The notes beneath the pieces were generated by a model that searched no databases, was not told the DNA's origin, and saw nothing but the letters and a program-made list of their open reading frames with translations. Below are positions 16,643 through 25,704 of a DNA stretch of 64,000 nucleotides, in pieces. How positions within the stretch are numbered: position 1 is the first letter of the stretch; each line of letters begins with the position of its first letter. The stretch lies in contig NZ_BMTS01000005.1 of assembly GCF_014649795.1 (NCBI RefSeq), positions 372,001 to 436,000 on the forward strand. Direction: 5' to 3'. The position numbers and the translations under genes were made by a program. Origin of the DNA: Streptomyces melanogenes (GTDB lineage Bacteria; Actinomycetota; Actinomycetes; Streptomycetales; Streptomycetaceae).

Positions 16643-17536
16643 GTGAGCTCTTTTGTGCGCCCGGCGAGCCGGGAACAAGATCCATCGGCCCCATCGCCGG
16701 GCCGAGAAGCGGACGGCCCCGCACTGATCGCGATGGCCGACGACTCCGCCGCCCGAATACCGGCTTTTTCCGCGCACTACCGCGCGGTATCGCCGAATCT
16801 CGCGATCGCGCCGCCGGTGAGCGTCGTGATCCCCGCCATGAACGAAGCGGAAAACCTTCCGTACGTCTTCAAGACCCTTCCGGACTGGATCCACGAAGTC
16901 GTCCTGGTCGACGGGAATTCCACCGACGACACCGTGCGGGTCGCCCGTGAACTGTGGCCCGACGTCAAGGTCGTCAAGCAGGTCGGCCAGGGCAAGGGAG
17001 ACGCCCTCATCAGCGGCTTCGCCGCCTGCACCGGCGACATCATCGTCATGGTCGACGCGGACGGCTCGGCCGACGGCGAGGAGATCGTCAGCTATGTGTC
17101 CGCCCTGGTCGGCGGCGCCGACTTCGCCAAGGGCTCCCGCTTCGCCAACGGCGGCGGCACGGACGACATGACGCCCGTCCGCAAGCTCGGCAACCGGGTC
17201 CTGTGCGGCATCGTCAACCGCAAGTTCGGCGCCCGCTACACCGACCTCTGCTACGGCTACAACGCCTTCTGGAAGCACTGCCTCGACAAGATCGTCCTCG
17301 ACTGCAGCGGCTTCGAGATAGAGACCCTGATCAACATCCGGATCGTCAAGGCCGGACTGCGGGTCCAGGAAGTCCCGAGCCACGAGTACAACCGGATCCA
17401 CGGCGTCTCCAACCTCAGCGCCGTGCGCGACGGCATCCGGGTGCTCAAGGTGATCCTCAGAGAGAAGTCCGTGCCGCGCAGCCACCGTCGGCCGCAGGCC
17501 GTCGGCCTCAACGCCGGGCGGGGAGAAGTGTCTTGA
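16643..17536 (+). CDS. GT2 glycosyltransferase, polyprenyl-P-sugar synthase-like
   Basis: A 297-residue family 2 glycosyltransferase resembling dolichyl/polyprenyl-phosphate mannose or glucose synthases. The GT-A fold begins at VSVVIPAMNEAENLPYVF, followed by VVLVDGNSTDDT and the metal-binding DADGS (IIVMVDADGSADG). Later motifs are GSRF and CYGYNAFWK. It has no membrane helix. The GTG at 16643 was chosen because the upstream open frame is composition-poor; the ribosome site is weak (GAGGGACAGAG). It heads a coupled operon: its stop overlaps the next gene's TTG start. A role in supplying lipid-linked sugar for an exopolysaccharide is inferred from context. Confidence 0.88.
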   Translation: MSSFVRPASREQDPSAPSPGREADGPALIAMADDSAARIPAFSAHYRAVSPNLAIAPPVSVVIPAMNEAENLPYVFKTLPDWIHEVVLVDGNSTDDTVRVARELWPDVKVVKQVGQGKGDALISGFAACTGDIIVMVDADGSADGEEIVSYVSALVGGADFAKGSRFANGGGTDDMTPVRKLGNRVLCGIVNRKFGARYTDLCYGYNAFWKHCLDKIVLDCSGFEIETLINIRIVKAGLRVQEVPSHEYNRIHGVSNLSAVRDGIRVLKVILREKSVPRSHRRPQAVGLNAGRGEVS

Positions 17537-18585
17537 CCGAGGGTGAGACCCGCGACTTCTCCGTGGTGATCTGCGTGTACACCGAGGAGCGCTGGGAGGA
17601 CATCCTCGCGGCGGTCGCCTCGGTGCGCCACCAGTCGCGGCCGGCCCTGGAGACCCTGCTGGTCGTGGACCACAACCCGGCGCTGCTCGAACGGCTGCGC
17701 GGGGAGTACGAGCAGTGCGCGGCGGACGGGGAGGTGCGGGTGCTCGCCAACGCGGGCCCCCGCGGCCTCTCGGCCGGCCGCAACACCGGGATCGCGGCGG
17801 CGCGGGGCGCGTTCGTGGCCTTCCTGGACGACGACGCCGTGGCCGAGCGCGACTGGCTGCGGCACTTCCACGCGGGGTACGCCGACCCCCGGGTGATGGC
17901 GGTCGGCGGGCGCACCGAGCCCGCCTGGGCCTCCGGACGCCGCCCGGCGTGGTTCCCCGAGGAGTTCGACTGGGTGGTGGGCTGTACGTACCGGGGCCTG
18001 CCGCCCGGCCGGGTGCGGGTCCGCAACGTCCTGGGCGGCAACGCCTCCTTCCGGCGCACGGCGTTCGACGCGGCCGGGGGCTTCGCCACCGGCATCGGCC
18101 GCGACGGCGACAAGCGGCCGCTGGGCTGCGAGGAGACGGAGCTGTGCATCCGGCTCTCGCGGGCCCTGCCCGACGCGGTGCTCCTGATCGACGACCGCGC
18201 GATCATCCACCACCGCGTCCCGCCCACCCGCGAGCAATTCGGCTACTTCCGCACGCGGACGTACGCCGAGGGCCTCTCCAAGGCGCTGGTCGCCCGAAGC
18301 GTGGGAGCCGACAAGGGCCTTGAGTCGGAGCGCCGCTATACGACGAGGGTGCTTCCGGCCGGTGTCGTACGGGGGCTGCGCGACGCGGCGCTCGGACGGG
18401 CGGGCGGGGTGGGGCGCGCAGGCGCGATCGTGACGGGCGTCGCGGTGGCCGCGGCCGGGTACGCGCTGGGCTCCTGGAGGGCTCGGCGGGGTGGGGCGGT
18501 GTTCGAGGTGGCGCCGATTGCGGCCGGGGGCGAGCGCGGGAGCGGGCTCGGCAACGGGTCCGGGACTGACAAGGAGGCCGCGTGA
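17533..18585 (+). CDS. GT2 glycosyltransferase with C-terminal membrane helix
   Basis: A 350-residue family 2 glycosyltransferase. The start is a TTG at 17533 that overlaps the previous stop (TTGA), with GGGGAG 7 bases upstream. The catalytic fold shows FSVVICVYTEERWEDILAAV, NAGPRGLSAGRNTGI, the metal-binding FLDDDAV, and GGNASFRR with CEETELCIRL in the acceptor region. Near the C-terminus a hydrophobic segment (AIVTGVAVAAAGYALGSW) suggests membrane tethering. The stop overlaps the deacetylase start (GTGA), so three genes are translationally coupled. Confidence 0.9.
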   Translation: MTEGETRDFSVVICVYTEERWEDILAAVASVRHQSRPALETLLVVDHNPALLERLRGEYEQCAADGEVRVLANAGPRGLSAGRNTGIAAARGAFVAFLDDDAVAERDWLRHFHAGYADPRVMAVGGRTEPAWASGRRPAWFPEEFDWVVGCTYRGLPPGRVRVRNVLGGNASFRRTAFDAAGGFATGIGRDGDKRPLGCEETELCIRLSRALPDAVLLIDDRAIIHHRVPPTREQFGYFRTRTYAEGLSKALVARSVGADKGLESERRYTTRVLPAGVVRGLRDAALGRAGGVGRAGAIVTGVAVAAAGYALGSWRARRGGAVFEVAPIAAGGERGSGLGNGSGTDKEAA

Positions 18586-19373
18586 GTGCGCCCGTGCCGA
18601 TCCTGATGTACCACGCGGTGGGTCACCGCCCGGCCGAGGCGGCCTACGGGCTCTCCGTCTCCCCGGGCGCGTTCGCCGAGCAGATGGACGTGCTGGCCGA
18701 CCGGGGCTTCACCCCGCTGACGACGGCCGCGCTGGGGCACGCGTGGCGTTCGGCGGGCGCGCTGCCACGGCGCCCGGTGCTGATCACCTTCGACGACGGG
18801 TACGAGGGCGTGCACCGGCACGCCCTGCCGGTGCTCGCCAAACACGGCTTCGCCGCCACCCTCTTCGTCTCGACCGGCTGGCTGCGCGGCGCGTACGAGG
18901 AGGGCGGCGCCCCCGACACCATGCTCGACTGGGACCAGGTGCGCGAACTGGCCGCCGCCGGCACGGAGATCGGCGGCCACAGCCACACCCACCCGCAGCT
19001 CGACCAGCTCGGCGACGACCGGCTGTGGTTCGAGACCCTGCGCTGCAAGGAGATCGTCACCGAGGAGCTGGGCGCCCGGCCCGTCTCCTTCGCCTACCCC
19101 TACGGCTACTCCAGCCGCCGGGTGCGCCGGACCGTCCGCGCCGCCGGGTTCGCCCAGGCGCTGGCGGTCGGCAACGCCCTCGCCGCGCGCCGCCAGGGTC
19201 CGTACGCCCTGGAGCGGGTCACCGTGCGGCGCGGCACCGGCATCGAGGAGTTCGAGCGGCTGGTCGAAGGGCGCGCCATCGGCCGCGCCTTCGCCCGCGA
19301 CCGCGTCCTCACCAAGGGGTACGCGATGGTCCGCCGGGGACGGTGGGCCGGGCGCACACTGGCCGGAGGGTGA
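18582..19373 (+). CDS. Polysaccharide deacetylase (NodB/CE4)
   Basis: A 263-residue CE4 esterase removing N- or O-acetyl groups from a polymer. Motif 1 is ITFDDGYEGV (catalytic and metal Asp), motif 2 HSHTHPQLDQL (metal His residues), and FAYPYGYSS is motif 3. It has no signal peptide, so it may act on the cytoplasmic face on lipid-linked intermediates, or be exported unconventionally. The start is GTG 18582, overlapping the previous stop. It is part of the polysaccharide operon and precedes the flippase by 22 bases. Confidence 0.93.
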   Translation: MSAPVPILMYHAVGHRPAEAAYGLSVSPGAFAEQMDVLADRGFTPLTTAALGHAWRSAGALPRRPVLITFDDGYEGVHRHALPVLAKHGFAATLFVSTGWLRGAYEEGGAPDTMLDWDQVRELAAAGTEIGGHSHTHPQLDQLGDDRLWFETLRCKEIVTEELGARPVSFAYPYGYSSRRVRRTVRAAGFAQALAVGNALAARRQGPYALERVTVRRGTGIEEFERLVEGRAIGRAFARDRVLTKGYAMVRRGRWAGRTLAGG

Positions 19374-19395
19374 GCGGCGAAGGTGGGCGGCGACG

Positions 19396-20784
19396 GTGAC
19401 TGAGGCGACCACCGCCGGGCGGCCCGGGGCGTGCTCCCGGGAGAAACGTGACGGCACCCCGCTCTTCCGGAACGCCTATGCCCTGATGGTCAACACCGGG
19501 ATCAGCGCGGTCCTGGGCCTCGGCTTCTGGCTGGTGGCCGCGCGGTACTACACGGAGGACGCGGTCGGCCAGGGGTCGGCGGCCATCGCGGCGATGAAGT
19601 TCCTCGCCGGGATCACCGCGCTCACCCTGACCGGCGCCCTGGCCCGGTTCATCCCGGTGTCGGGCGCGGCCACCGGCAAGCTGGTGTTCCGCACCTACGC
19701 GGGCAGCGCCGCCGTCGTCGCCGCGGCCGCCGTGGTCTTCCTCCTCACCCTGAACGTCTGGGGTCCCTCCTACCGTTTTCTGCACGGTCCGCTGCACGGC
19801 CTCGGCTTCATCGCCGCCGTCGTCGCCTGGGCGGTCCTCACCCTCCAGGACGGGGTGCTGACCGGGCTGCGCAGCGCTTTCTGGGTGCCGGTCGGCAACA
19901 CCGCCTTCTCCACGGTGAAGCTCCTGCTCCTGGTGGCGATCGCCACGGCGCTGCCCACCACGGGCGTCTTCGTCTCCTGGGTGGCGGCGATCGCGGTCTC
20001 CGTACTGCCGCTGGGCTGGCTGGTCTTCCGACGGCTCGTGCCTCGCCATGTGGCACTGACCGCCGCGACCGCGCGACCGCCCGGCTACCGCGAGCTCGGC
20101 CGCTTCCTCGCGGGCGACTGCACGGGCTCGCTCTTCGCCCTCGCCGTCGTCTATCTGGTGCCGGTGATCGTCGCCTCCCAGGTGAGCTCGTCCGACAACG
20201 CGTACTTCTACATCACCGCCACCATCGGCGGCACGGTGGAACTCCTCGCCATCAACATGGGCGCCTCGCTGACCGTCGAGGGCGCCCACGACCCCGACCG
20301 CCTCGGACGCAACGCGCGCGCCGCGCTGGTCCGGATGGCCAAGATCGTGGTGCCGATCTGCGCCGCGCTCTTCGCCTTCGCACCGCTGGTCCTACGGGTC
20401 TTCGGCCAGGGGTACGCGGACCACGCGACGCCCCTGCTGCGCCTGCTGGTGACCGGGGCCCTCCTTCGGGTCGTGATCGAGCTGTACTTCGCGGTGCTGC
20501 GCGCGCGGAGCCGCACCGCACCGCTCGCCTTCCTCCAGGGCGCGCTGTGCGTCCTGGTGCTCGGCTCGACCCTGGCCCTGCTCCCGTCGATGGGGCTGAC
20601 GGGCGTGGGCCTCGCCGAGGTGTCCAGCCTCGCCGTGATCGCGGTGATCGCGGCGGCGAAGCTGTACGGGGTGCTGCGGGCGGGGTCGGGAGCGGGCGCG
20701 GACACGGGGGCCGGGGCGGGGGCAGCCGGGGCGGGGCCTGCTCCGGACGCCCCCGATCAGCGGTCGAGCCAGCGCACCTCGTAG
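19396..20784 (+). CDS. Polysaccharide flippase (MOP superfamily, Wzx-like)
   Basis: A 462-residue polytopic protein with about 12 membrane segments, matching oligosaccharide flippases of the MOP superfamily. Signatures are NAYALMVNTGISAVLGLGFWLVAARYY at the N-terminus and PLVLRVFGQGYADHATPLLRLL in the second half. The C-terminus is a Gly/Ala-rich cytoplasmic tail. The start is GTG 19396. It would translocate the lipid-linked glycan made by the two upstream glycosyltransferases. Its last 28 bases overlap the convergent glycoside hydrolase gene. Confidence 0.9.
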   Translation: MTEATTAGRPGACSREKRDGTPLFRNAYALMVNTGISAVLGLGFWLVAARYYTEDAVGQGSAAIAAMKFLAGITALTLTGALARFIPVSGAATGKLVFRTYAGSAAVVAAAAVVFLLTLNVWGPSYRFLHGPLHGLGFIAAVVAWAVLTLQDGVLTGLRSAFWVPVGNTAFSTVKLLLLVAIATALPTTGVFVSWVAAIAVSVLPLGWLVFRRLVPRHVALTAATARPPGYRELGRFLAGDCTGSLFALAVVYLVPVIVASQVSSSDNAYFYITATIGGTVELLAINMGASLTVEGAHDPDRLGRNARAALVRMAKIVVPICAALFAFAPLVLRVFGQGYADHATPLLRLLVTGALLRVVIELYFAVLRARSRTAPLAFLQGALCVLVLGSTLALLPSMGLTGVGLAEVSSLAVIAVIAAAKLYGVLRAGSGAGADTGAGAGAAGAGPAPDAPDQRSSQRTS

Positions 20785-22112
20785 GCGGCCAGCGGGACCG
20801 CCCGGCCGTCGACGCGGGCCTGGACCGCGCGGTCCAGGGTGTTGACGACGAGGACGGACTTGGCGCTCGCCAGCACCCGGATGCCACTGCCGGGTATGTC
20901 GTCGGCGGTGCTCTCGACCGTCTCGTACCGCGTGTCCGGCGGGAACTCCTTCGCGAACCGGGAGACCAGCCCGTACATCGGCAACGCCGCTCCCCCGTCG
21001 GCCAGTTGGGTCGGCTTCCACAGGCAGCCGGGGCACGGCCCGGAGGTCTGCTGCGGGCTCCAGTAGAACGCGGTGGTCGCCCCGCCCCGCGCGATGGCGA
21101 TCATCGCGGCGGCCTGGGCGGCGACGCGGCGCTGCTCGCTCCAGCCGGAGCCCTCCGGCTCCACGTAGTACTCCGTCCACCACAGCGGCAGTCCGTCCGT
21201 GTGCTCGCGCAGCCAGCGGCCGACGTCGGTGAACTTGTCGAGCGCGGTGAACGGGTCGGGCAGTGCCTGGTTGTCGCGGGTGAACCCGGCGCCGTCGACG
21301 GCCACGAAGTCGGCGCCCTTCTTGTGCTTGTTCCAGTAGGTGAAGGCGTCCAGCACCCGTCGGTCGACCGAGCCCCAGGGGCCCTTGAGCTCGGAGGCGA
21401 ACTGGGTGTCCGCCGGGGCGTAGCTGTCCATGACCAGATAGGGGCCGCCGACCCGGTTGTCCTTGTTGACCTTCTTCAGCTCGTCGTGGACCAGGTTGTA
21501 CAGCTGGGTGTACCCCTCGTAGTTCCAGCGCTGGCTGGTGTCGTCGAAGAAGCCCTTGAACTCGTTCCACACCACGAAGTGGCGCACGTCCGGGTAGCGC
21601 CTGGCGACGGTCGCGGAGAGGTCCGCGAAGTCCTGGTAGTGCGTCGGGAGCGGCGCGGACTCGAAGGACTTGAGGCTCCAGTCCGTGTGGTCCGCGCCCG
21701 GCTTGCCGCCCTTCATCCAGTCGGGCGCGCAGCAGAGCGTGATCACGGGGGTGGATCCCGTGGAGCGGATGAAGGCGATGCGCCGGTCGAGGTCCGCGAA
21801 GTCGTACACCCCCGGTGACGGCTCCGGGTTGCCCGCGCCCCAGCCCATGATCGCCTGGTCCTGCGGCACGGACTGCCCGGCCAGCAGCTTGCGGGCGCGC
21901 GCGACGGCGTCGGGGGTGCCGCTGTCCGCGCTGAACTGGGTGTGGGTGAAGCCCCAGCCGAGCGCGGGGTCGTCCCGGGCCGGGCCGGTGGGGCCGCCGG
22001 AGGACTTGTCCTCCGATGAGCCGCCCGTGGAGCCGGTCATGGCGAGGACCAGCGCGAGCACGGCCGCGATCAGGCCGAGCAGTGCGGCCGGAGCCCATAC
22101 ATGACGACGCAT
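20757..22112 (-). CDS. Membrane-anchored clan GH-A glycoside hydrolase (GH39-like)
   Basis: A 451-residue extracytoplasmic glycosidase with an N-terminal membrane anchor (residues 7-27) and a Ser/Gly linker. The TIM barrel carries the two clan GH-A glutamates: acid/base in VVWNEFKG (about residue 184) and nucleophile in LWWTEYYV (about 314). VYDFADLDRRIAFIRSTG resembles GH39 beta-xylosidase-type enzymes. Opposite the polysaccharide operon, it may trim or degrade the exported glycan. The start is ATG 22112, or an adjacent GTG at 22115. The family number is a guess from motif style. Confidence 0.85.
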   Translation of the reverse strand: MRRHVWAPAALLGLIAAVLALVLAMTGSTGGSSEDKSSGGPTGPARDDPALGWGFTHTQFSADSGTPDAVARARKLLAGQSVPQDQAIMGWGAGNPEPSPGVYDFADLDRRIAFIRSTGSTPVITLCCAPDWMKGGKPGADHTDWSLKSFESAPLPTHYQDFADLSATVARRYPDVRHFVVWNEFKGFFDDTSQRWNYEGYTQLYNLVHDELKKVNKDNRVGGPYLVMDSYAPADTQFASELKGPWGSVDRRVLDAFTYWNKHKKGADFVAVDGAGFTRDNQALPDPFTALDKFTDVGRWLREHTDGLPLWWTEYYVEPEGSGWSEQRRVAAQAAAMIAIARGGATTAFYWSPQQTSGPCPGCLWKPTQLADGGAALPMYGLVSRFAKEFPPDTRYETVESTADDIPGSGIRVLASAKSVLVVNTLDRAVQARVDGRAVPLAAYEVRWLDR

Positions 22113-22263
22113 CACGATTCAGCCTATCGACGGAGGTTGGCCTTTCGGACGTTTTTCAACCGAACACTCATGGAACGTCCCGCCCCCCGCCTCCGGTTCC
22201 CGCCCCGGCCCAACGGGACAAAACACCGTGCGCGGCGGGGCGTGTTGCCGGATCATGGAAGCC

Positions 22264-23358
22264 ATGTCCGCGAACCCTGAAGCCACGCTGCCGATCCGGC
22301 TGAACGTGGACGACAGCGACTCCCCGTCCGATGTCGTCGACGCGCTGTTCCTCGGCCGGTTCGCCACGGGCGAGCAGCCGTTCTCGCACAGCTCCTCCAT
22401 CGACCGGGTCAAGAAGGGCGCCAGCCTGCTGCCGCCGGGCGCGACCGTGCTGCGCGCGGCCCGCGACGACGACCGCAGCGCCACGCTCGCCGAGGGCGAC
22501 GGCTGGACGCTGCTGGTCTCCCGCTGGAACCGGGGCGCGGACGTCACGGTGACCGCGACCAGCGAGGACCTCGCCGAGCGCGTGCTCAAGCAGGCCACCG
22601 AGGGCGCGGAGGACGAGCCGGAGCCGGTGCCGGAGAACGTCACGATGGGCTTCTGGTACGTCTCGCCGCGCCGCGGCCCGCACCGCACCACCCGCCAGAT
22701 CGCGGCCGGCACGTGGGACGAGGTCCGCCCCAACTACACGGCGCCGGTGGCCGAGGCGATGGACCGCCTGATGAAGGTGACCCCCGACGACATCGCGGGC
22801 CGCCTCCTGCTGCTCCACGGCCCGCCCGGCACCGGCAAGACGTCGGCGCTGCGCACGCTCGCCCGGTCCTGGCGCGACTGGTGCCAGGTGGACTGCGTCC
22901 TGGACCCGGAGCGGCTCTTCAACGACGTCGGCTATCTGATGGACATCGCGATCGGCGAGGACGACGGCTCGGCGAAGGGCCGCTGGCGGCTGCTGTTGCT
23001 GGAGGACTGCGACGAGCTGATCCGTGGGGAGGCCAAGCACACGGCGGGGCAGGCCCTGTCGCGCCTGCTGAACCTCACGGACGGCCTGCTGGGCCAGGGG
23101 CGCAACGTCCTGGTCGGCGTCACCACCAACGAGGACCTGGAGCGCCTGCACCCCGCGGTCGTCCGCCCCGGCCGCTGTCTGGCCCGTATCGAAGTGGGCC
23201 CGATGACCCGCCGCGAGGCGGTGACGTGGCTGGGCACGGAGGAGGGCGTGGGCCGCGAGGGAGCGACCCTGGCCGAGCTGTTCGCCCTGCGCCGCGGCAC
23301 GACACCGCCGAGCGTCCCGGATCCTCGGGAGAGCGCGGATGCGGGGTTGTATTTGTGA
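22264..23358 (+). CDS. AAA-type ATPase (DUF5925 + AAA)
   Basis: A 364-residue ATPase. The N-terminal ~130 residues resemble the actinobacterial DUF5925 region (LNVDDSDSPSDVVDALFLGRF). The AAA domain has Walker A LLHGPPGTGKTSALR, Walker B RWRLLLLEDCDEL and sensor-type VGVTTNEDL, with an arginine-rich RPGRCLARIEVG segment. It has no membrane segment. The start is uncertain between ATG 22255 and ATG 22264. It is divergent from the glycoside hydrolase and is followed by a bidirectional terminator. Function is unknown; remodelling of an unknown partner is the generic expectation. Confidence 0.85.
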   Translation: MSANPEATLPIRLNVDDSDSPSDVVDALFLGRFATGEQPFSHSSSIDRVKKGASLLPPGATVLRAARDDDRSATLAEGDGWTLLVSRWNRGADVTVTATSEDLAERVLKQATEGAEDEPEPVPENVTMGFWYVSPRRGPHRTTRQIAAGTWDEVRPNYTAPVAEAMDRLMKVTPDDIAGRLLLLHGPPGTGKTSALRTLARSWRDWCQVDCVLDPERLFNDVGYLMDIAIGEDDGSAKGRWRLLLLEDCDELIRGEAKHTAGQALSRLLNLTDGLLGQGRNVLVGVTTNEDLERLHPAVVRPGRCLARIEVGPMTRREAVTWLGTEEGVGREGATLAELFALRRGTTPPSVPDPRESADAGLYL

Positions 23359-23375
23359 GCGAGGGCCAGCGTCCG

Positions 23376-23424
23376 CTGACAGTTGTCACCTGACAGATGC
23401 CGAGTGACAGGTGACGACTGTCAG
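23376..23424. terminator. Bidirectional terminator between AAA ATPase and GntR genes
   Basis: Twenty-base arms (23376-23395 and 23405-23424) match at 18 of 20 positions around a 9-base loop. It lies between convergent stops at 23358 and 23421, and the right arm includes the GntR stop codon. Confidence 0.75.
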
Positions 23425-23795
23425 TCGCCGTACACCGCCCGCACCGCGTCCGACACCGCCGCCTGTGCCGCGTCGCGGCTGAGGCCCAGGCGGCGCACCT
23501 CCTCGGCGTACGTCCGGGCGGCCGCCGCGGCCCGGCGCTCCGCCGCGTCGCCAGCCGCCGCTACGAACGTGCCGTTGCGGCCGCGCGTCTCGATCACCCC
23601 GTCCGCCTCCAGGGCGCGGTAGGCCTTGGCCACGGTGTTGGCGGCGAGTCCGAGCTCCTCGGCGAGACCGCGCACCGTGGGCAGCTTGTACCCCACGGGC
23701 AGTACCCCCGCCCTGGCCCGCTCGGCGATCTGGGCCCGCAGCTGCTCATACGGAGCGCTCGCGGCTTCCTGGTCAATGACGATCTTCAGGGTCAC
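23421..23795 (-). CDS. Small GntR-family regulator (YtrA-like)
   Basis: A 124-residue winged-helix protein. The HTH reads APYEQLRAQIAERARAG, LPTVRGLAEELGLAANTVAKAYRAL and LEADGVIETRGRNGTFV, followed by a short helical tail with no ligand domain, the layout of YtrA-type GntR proteins. These usually control neighbouring ABC transporters, but none lies here. The start is GTG 23795; a GGAGGGG lies 12 bases upstream, rather far. Confidence 0.87.
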   Translation of the reverse strand: MTLKIVIDQEAASAPYEQLRAQIAERARAGVLPVGYKLPTVRGLAEELGLAANTVAKAYRALEADGVIETRGRNGTFVAAAGDAAERRAAAAARTYAEEVRRLGLSRDAAQAAVSDAVRAVYGD

Positions 23796-23938
23796 ACGCC
23801 GATTCTGCCCCTCCCCCGCGCGGGGCGAAAATGGGAGGCACCCGCCGCGCCCCACGCGTAACGTCCGACTGCATGAGCGCGACCGCCCGAGCACTCTGCG
23901 ACGCGTTCCCCACGAAACCTGCGCCACGGAGATACGTC

Positions 23939-24439
23939 ATGCCCGCGAACTCGGCTGAGCCCGGCTCCCTCCTCATCGTCACCCTGGTCAAGTCCGGCCG
24001 TACGAAGATCGGTTATCCGGCGTCGCTGGTGGCCGACGACGGCGTGCGGCTCACGGTCCGCGCCCCCTGGGCGGCCGAGGGCGTCCGCGACTTCGGCTTC
24101 GTCCGCTTCGAGCCGGGCGACGTCTTCACCGAGCACTACTGGCGGGACCGCTGGTACGCGGTGAAGGAGGTACGGGCGGCCGACGAGACGCTCAAGGGCT
24201 GGTACTGCGATATCACCCGGCCCGCCGTGGTGCGCGACGGAGCGGTGGTCGTGGAGGACCTGGACCTGGACCTCTGGGTCTCCGCCGACGGCGACACCGT
24301 GCTCCGCCTGGACGAGGACGAGTTCGCCGAGAGCGGTCTTGCCGACCGCGACCCGGAAGCGGCCGACCGCGCCGTACAGGCCCTGGACGAGCTGGAACTC
24401 CTCGCGAAGCTCGGCAAGTTCACGGCGCTCATCGACTGA
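23939..24439 (+). CDS. DUF402 nucleoside di/tri-phosphatase-like protein
   Basis: A 166-residue DUF402 (Ntdp-fold) protein. Family marks are EHYWRDRWYAVKEVR, KGWYCDITRP and the acidic metal cluster VVEDLDLDLWV followed by LDEDEFAE. Characterised members hydrolyse nucleoside di- or tri-phosphates with divalent metal. The ATG at 23939 has GGAG 7 bases upstream; the upstream open frame is excluded. It is divergent from the small GntR gene and ends in a terminator hairpin. Confidence 0.85.
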   Translation: MPANSAEPGSLLIVTLVKSGRTKIGYPASLVADDGVRLTVRAPWAAEGVRDFGFVRFEPGDVFTEHYWRDRWYAVKEVRAADETLKGWYCDITRPAVVRDGAVVVEDLDLDLWVSADGDTVLRLDEDEFAESGLADRDPEAADRAVQALDELELLAKLGKFTALID

Positions 24440-24451
24440 TCGACCAGCGGG

Positions 24452-24480
24452 CCGTCGGTTCGGGGGCGCCGGACCGACGG
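24452..24480 (+). terminator. Terminator after DUF402 gene
   Basis: CCGTCGGT (24452-24459) pairs with ACCGACGG (24473-24480), with further inner pairing in the 13-base loop. It starts 13 bases after the stop. Confidence 0.6.
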
Positions 24481-24652
24481 GGAAGCTCCTTGCGGCAGTG
24501 GAAGCGGTCGGCTCGTTCTTAACCGCCTCTCAGTCACCCCTTAAGGCGACCATAACGATCGCCATCACCCCCTCCCAGCAGCCGATTTCGCGGTTTTCGG
24601 CGGCTAGCGTGCTCCACGCCCACCCCGTGCAGCACCGAAGGAGAACGTCACG

Positions 24653-25681
24653 ATGACCGCTCGTCGCAAGGCCGCCACCGTCGCCGCCCTGGCCATGGCG
24701 CCGCTCGCGCTGACCGGGCTCGCGGCCGGTCCGGCCGCTGCCCACGGCTCGATGACGGATCCGGTCAGCCGGGTCTCCGCCTGCTACGCCGAGGGGCCGG
24801 AGAGCCCCCGCTCGGCCGCCTGCAAGGCGGCCGTGGCCGCCGGCGGGACCCAGGCGTTCTACGACTGGAACGCCGTCAACATCGCCAACGCGGCGGGCAG
24901 GTCGAAGCAGATCATCCCCGACGGCAAGCTCTGCAGCGCGGGCAACGACAAGTACAAGGGACTCGACCTGGCGCGCGCCGACTGGCCGTCCACCAAGCTG
25001 ACCGCGGGGCGCCACACCTTCCACTACAAGGGCACGGCTCCCCACAAGGGCACGTTCGAGCTGTACGTCACCAAGGACGGCTACGACCCCACCAAGCCGC
25101 TGAAGTGGTCGGACCTGGAGTCCGCGCCGTTCGCCAAGGTGACGAACCCGTCGATGCGGAACGGCGACTACGTCTTCGACGCCACCCTGCCCGCCAAGTC
25201 GGGCCGCCACCTCGTCTACTCGATATGGCAGCGCTCGGACAGCCCCGAGGCGTTCTACACCTGCTCCGACGTGGTGTTCGGCAAGGACAGCGGCGGCACC
25301 GGCTCCACCCCGGCCCCGACGGCCTCGGCGCCCACCCAGCAGCAGGTCGAGGACGGCGCGTCCAAGTCGACGGTGGAGCACCACGGCCACGGCGACGACG
25401 ACGCGAACACGGGCGCGGGCGCGGGCGCACCGGCAAAGCCGACCGCCGACAAGGGCGCAGGCAAGGAGCAGTCCGGCAACCAGCCCCACACCGACAGCGT
25501 GGCCGCCGCGGCTCCGGCCCAGGAGGGTGCCCGTACCGAGAACCTCGCCGAGACGGGCGGGAGCGGCTCCACCCCGTACCTCGCGTTCGGCGGTGCGGCC
25601 GCCCTGGCGGCGGGCGCCGCGTTCCTCTTCCTGACGGTCCGCCGCAAGGCCGCACCGGCGGGCGGTCGCCACGGCCGCTGA
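24653..25681 (+). CDS. Cell-wall-anchored AA10 lytic polysaccharide monooxygenase
   Basis: A 342-residue copper monooxygenase cleaving crystalline chitin or cellulose. After the signal peptide (residues 1-30) the mature protein begins His31-Gly-Ser-Met; His31 and His131 (TAPHKG) make the histidine brace. The AA10 domain ends near YTCSDVVFG, followed by a long Ala/Gly/His linker. The C-terminus is a sorting signal: LAETGG (residues 298-303), a hydrophobic helix, then RRK. LAXTG is the class E sortase motif of Streptomyces, so this enzyme should be covalently wall-bound, unlike most secreted LPMOs. AAGGAG precedes the ATG. A terminator follows. Confidence 0.93.
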   Translation: MTARRKAATVAALAMAPLALTGLAAGPAAAHGSMTDPVSRVSACYAEGPESPRSAACKAAVAAGGTQAFYDWNAVNIANAAGRSKQIIPDGKLCSAGNDKYKGLDLARADWPSTKLTAGRHTFHYKGTAPHKGTFELYVTKDGYDPTKPLKWSDLESAPFAKVTNPSMRNGDYVFDATLPAKSGRHLVYSIWQRSDSPEAFYTCSDVVFGKDSGGTGSTPAPTASAPTQQQVEDGASKSTVEHHGHGDDDANTGAGAGAPAKPTADKGAGKEQSGNQPHTDSVAAAAPAQEGARTENLAETGGSGSTPYLAFGGAAALAAGAAFLFLTVRRKAAPAGGRHGR

Positions 25682-25704
25682 TCCACGCCGCACCGCCACA
25701 AGCC

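Noticed and set aside
24653..25681. LPMO as substrate of the sortase at 1638
   Set aside because: LAETG is the class E motif, while the sortase here looks class F and is 22 kb away; a housekeeping class E enzyme elsewhere is more likely.
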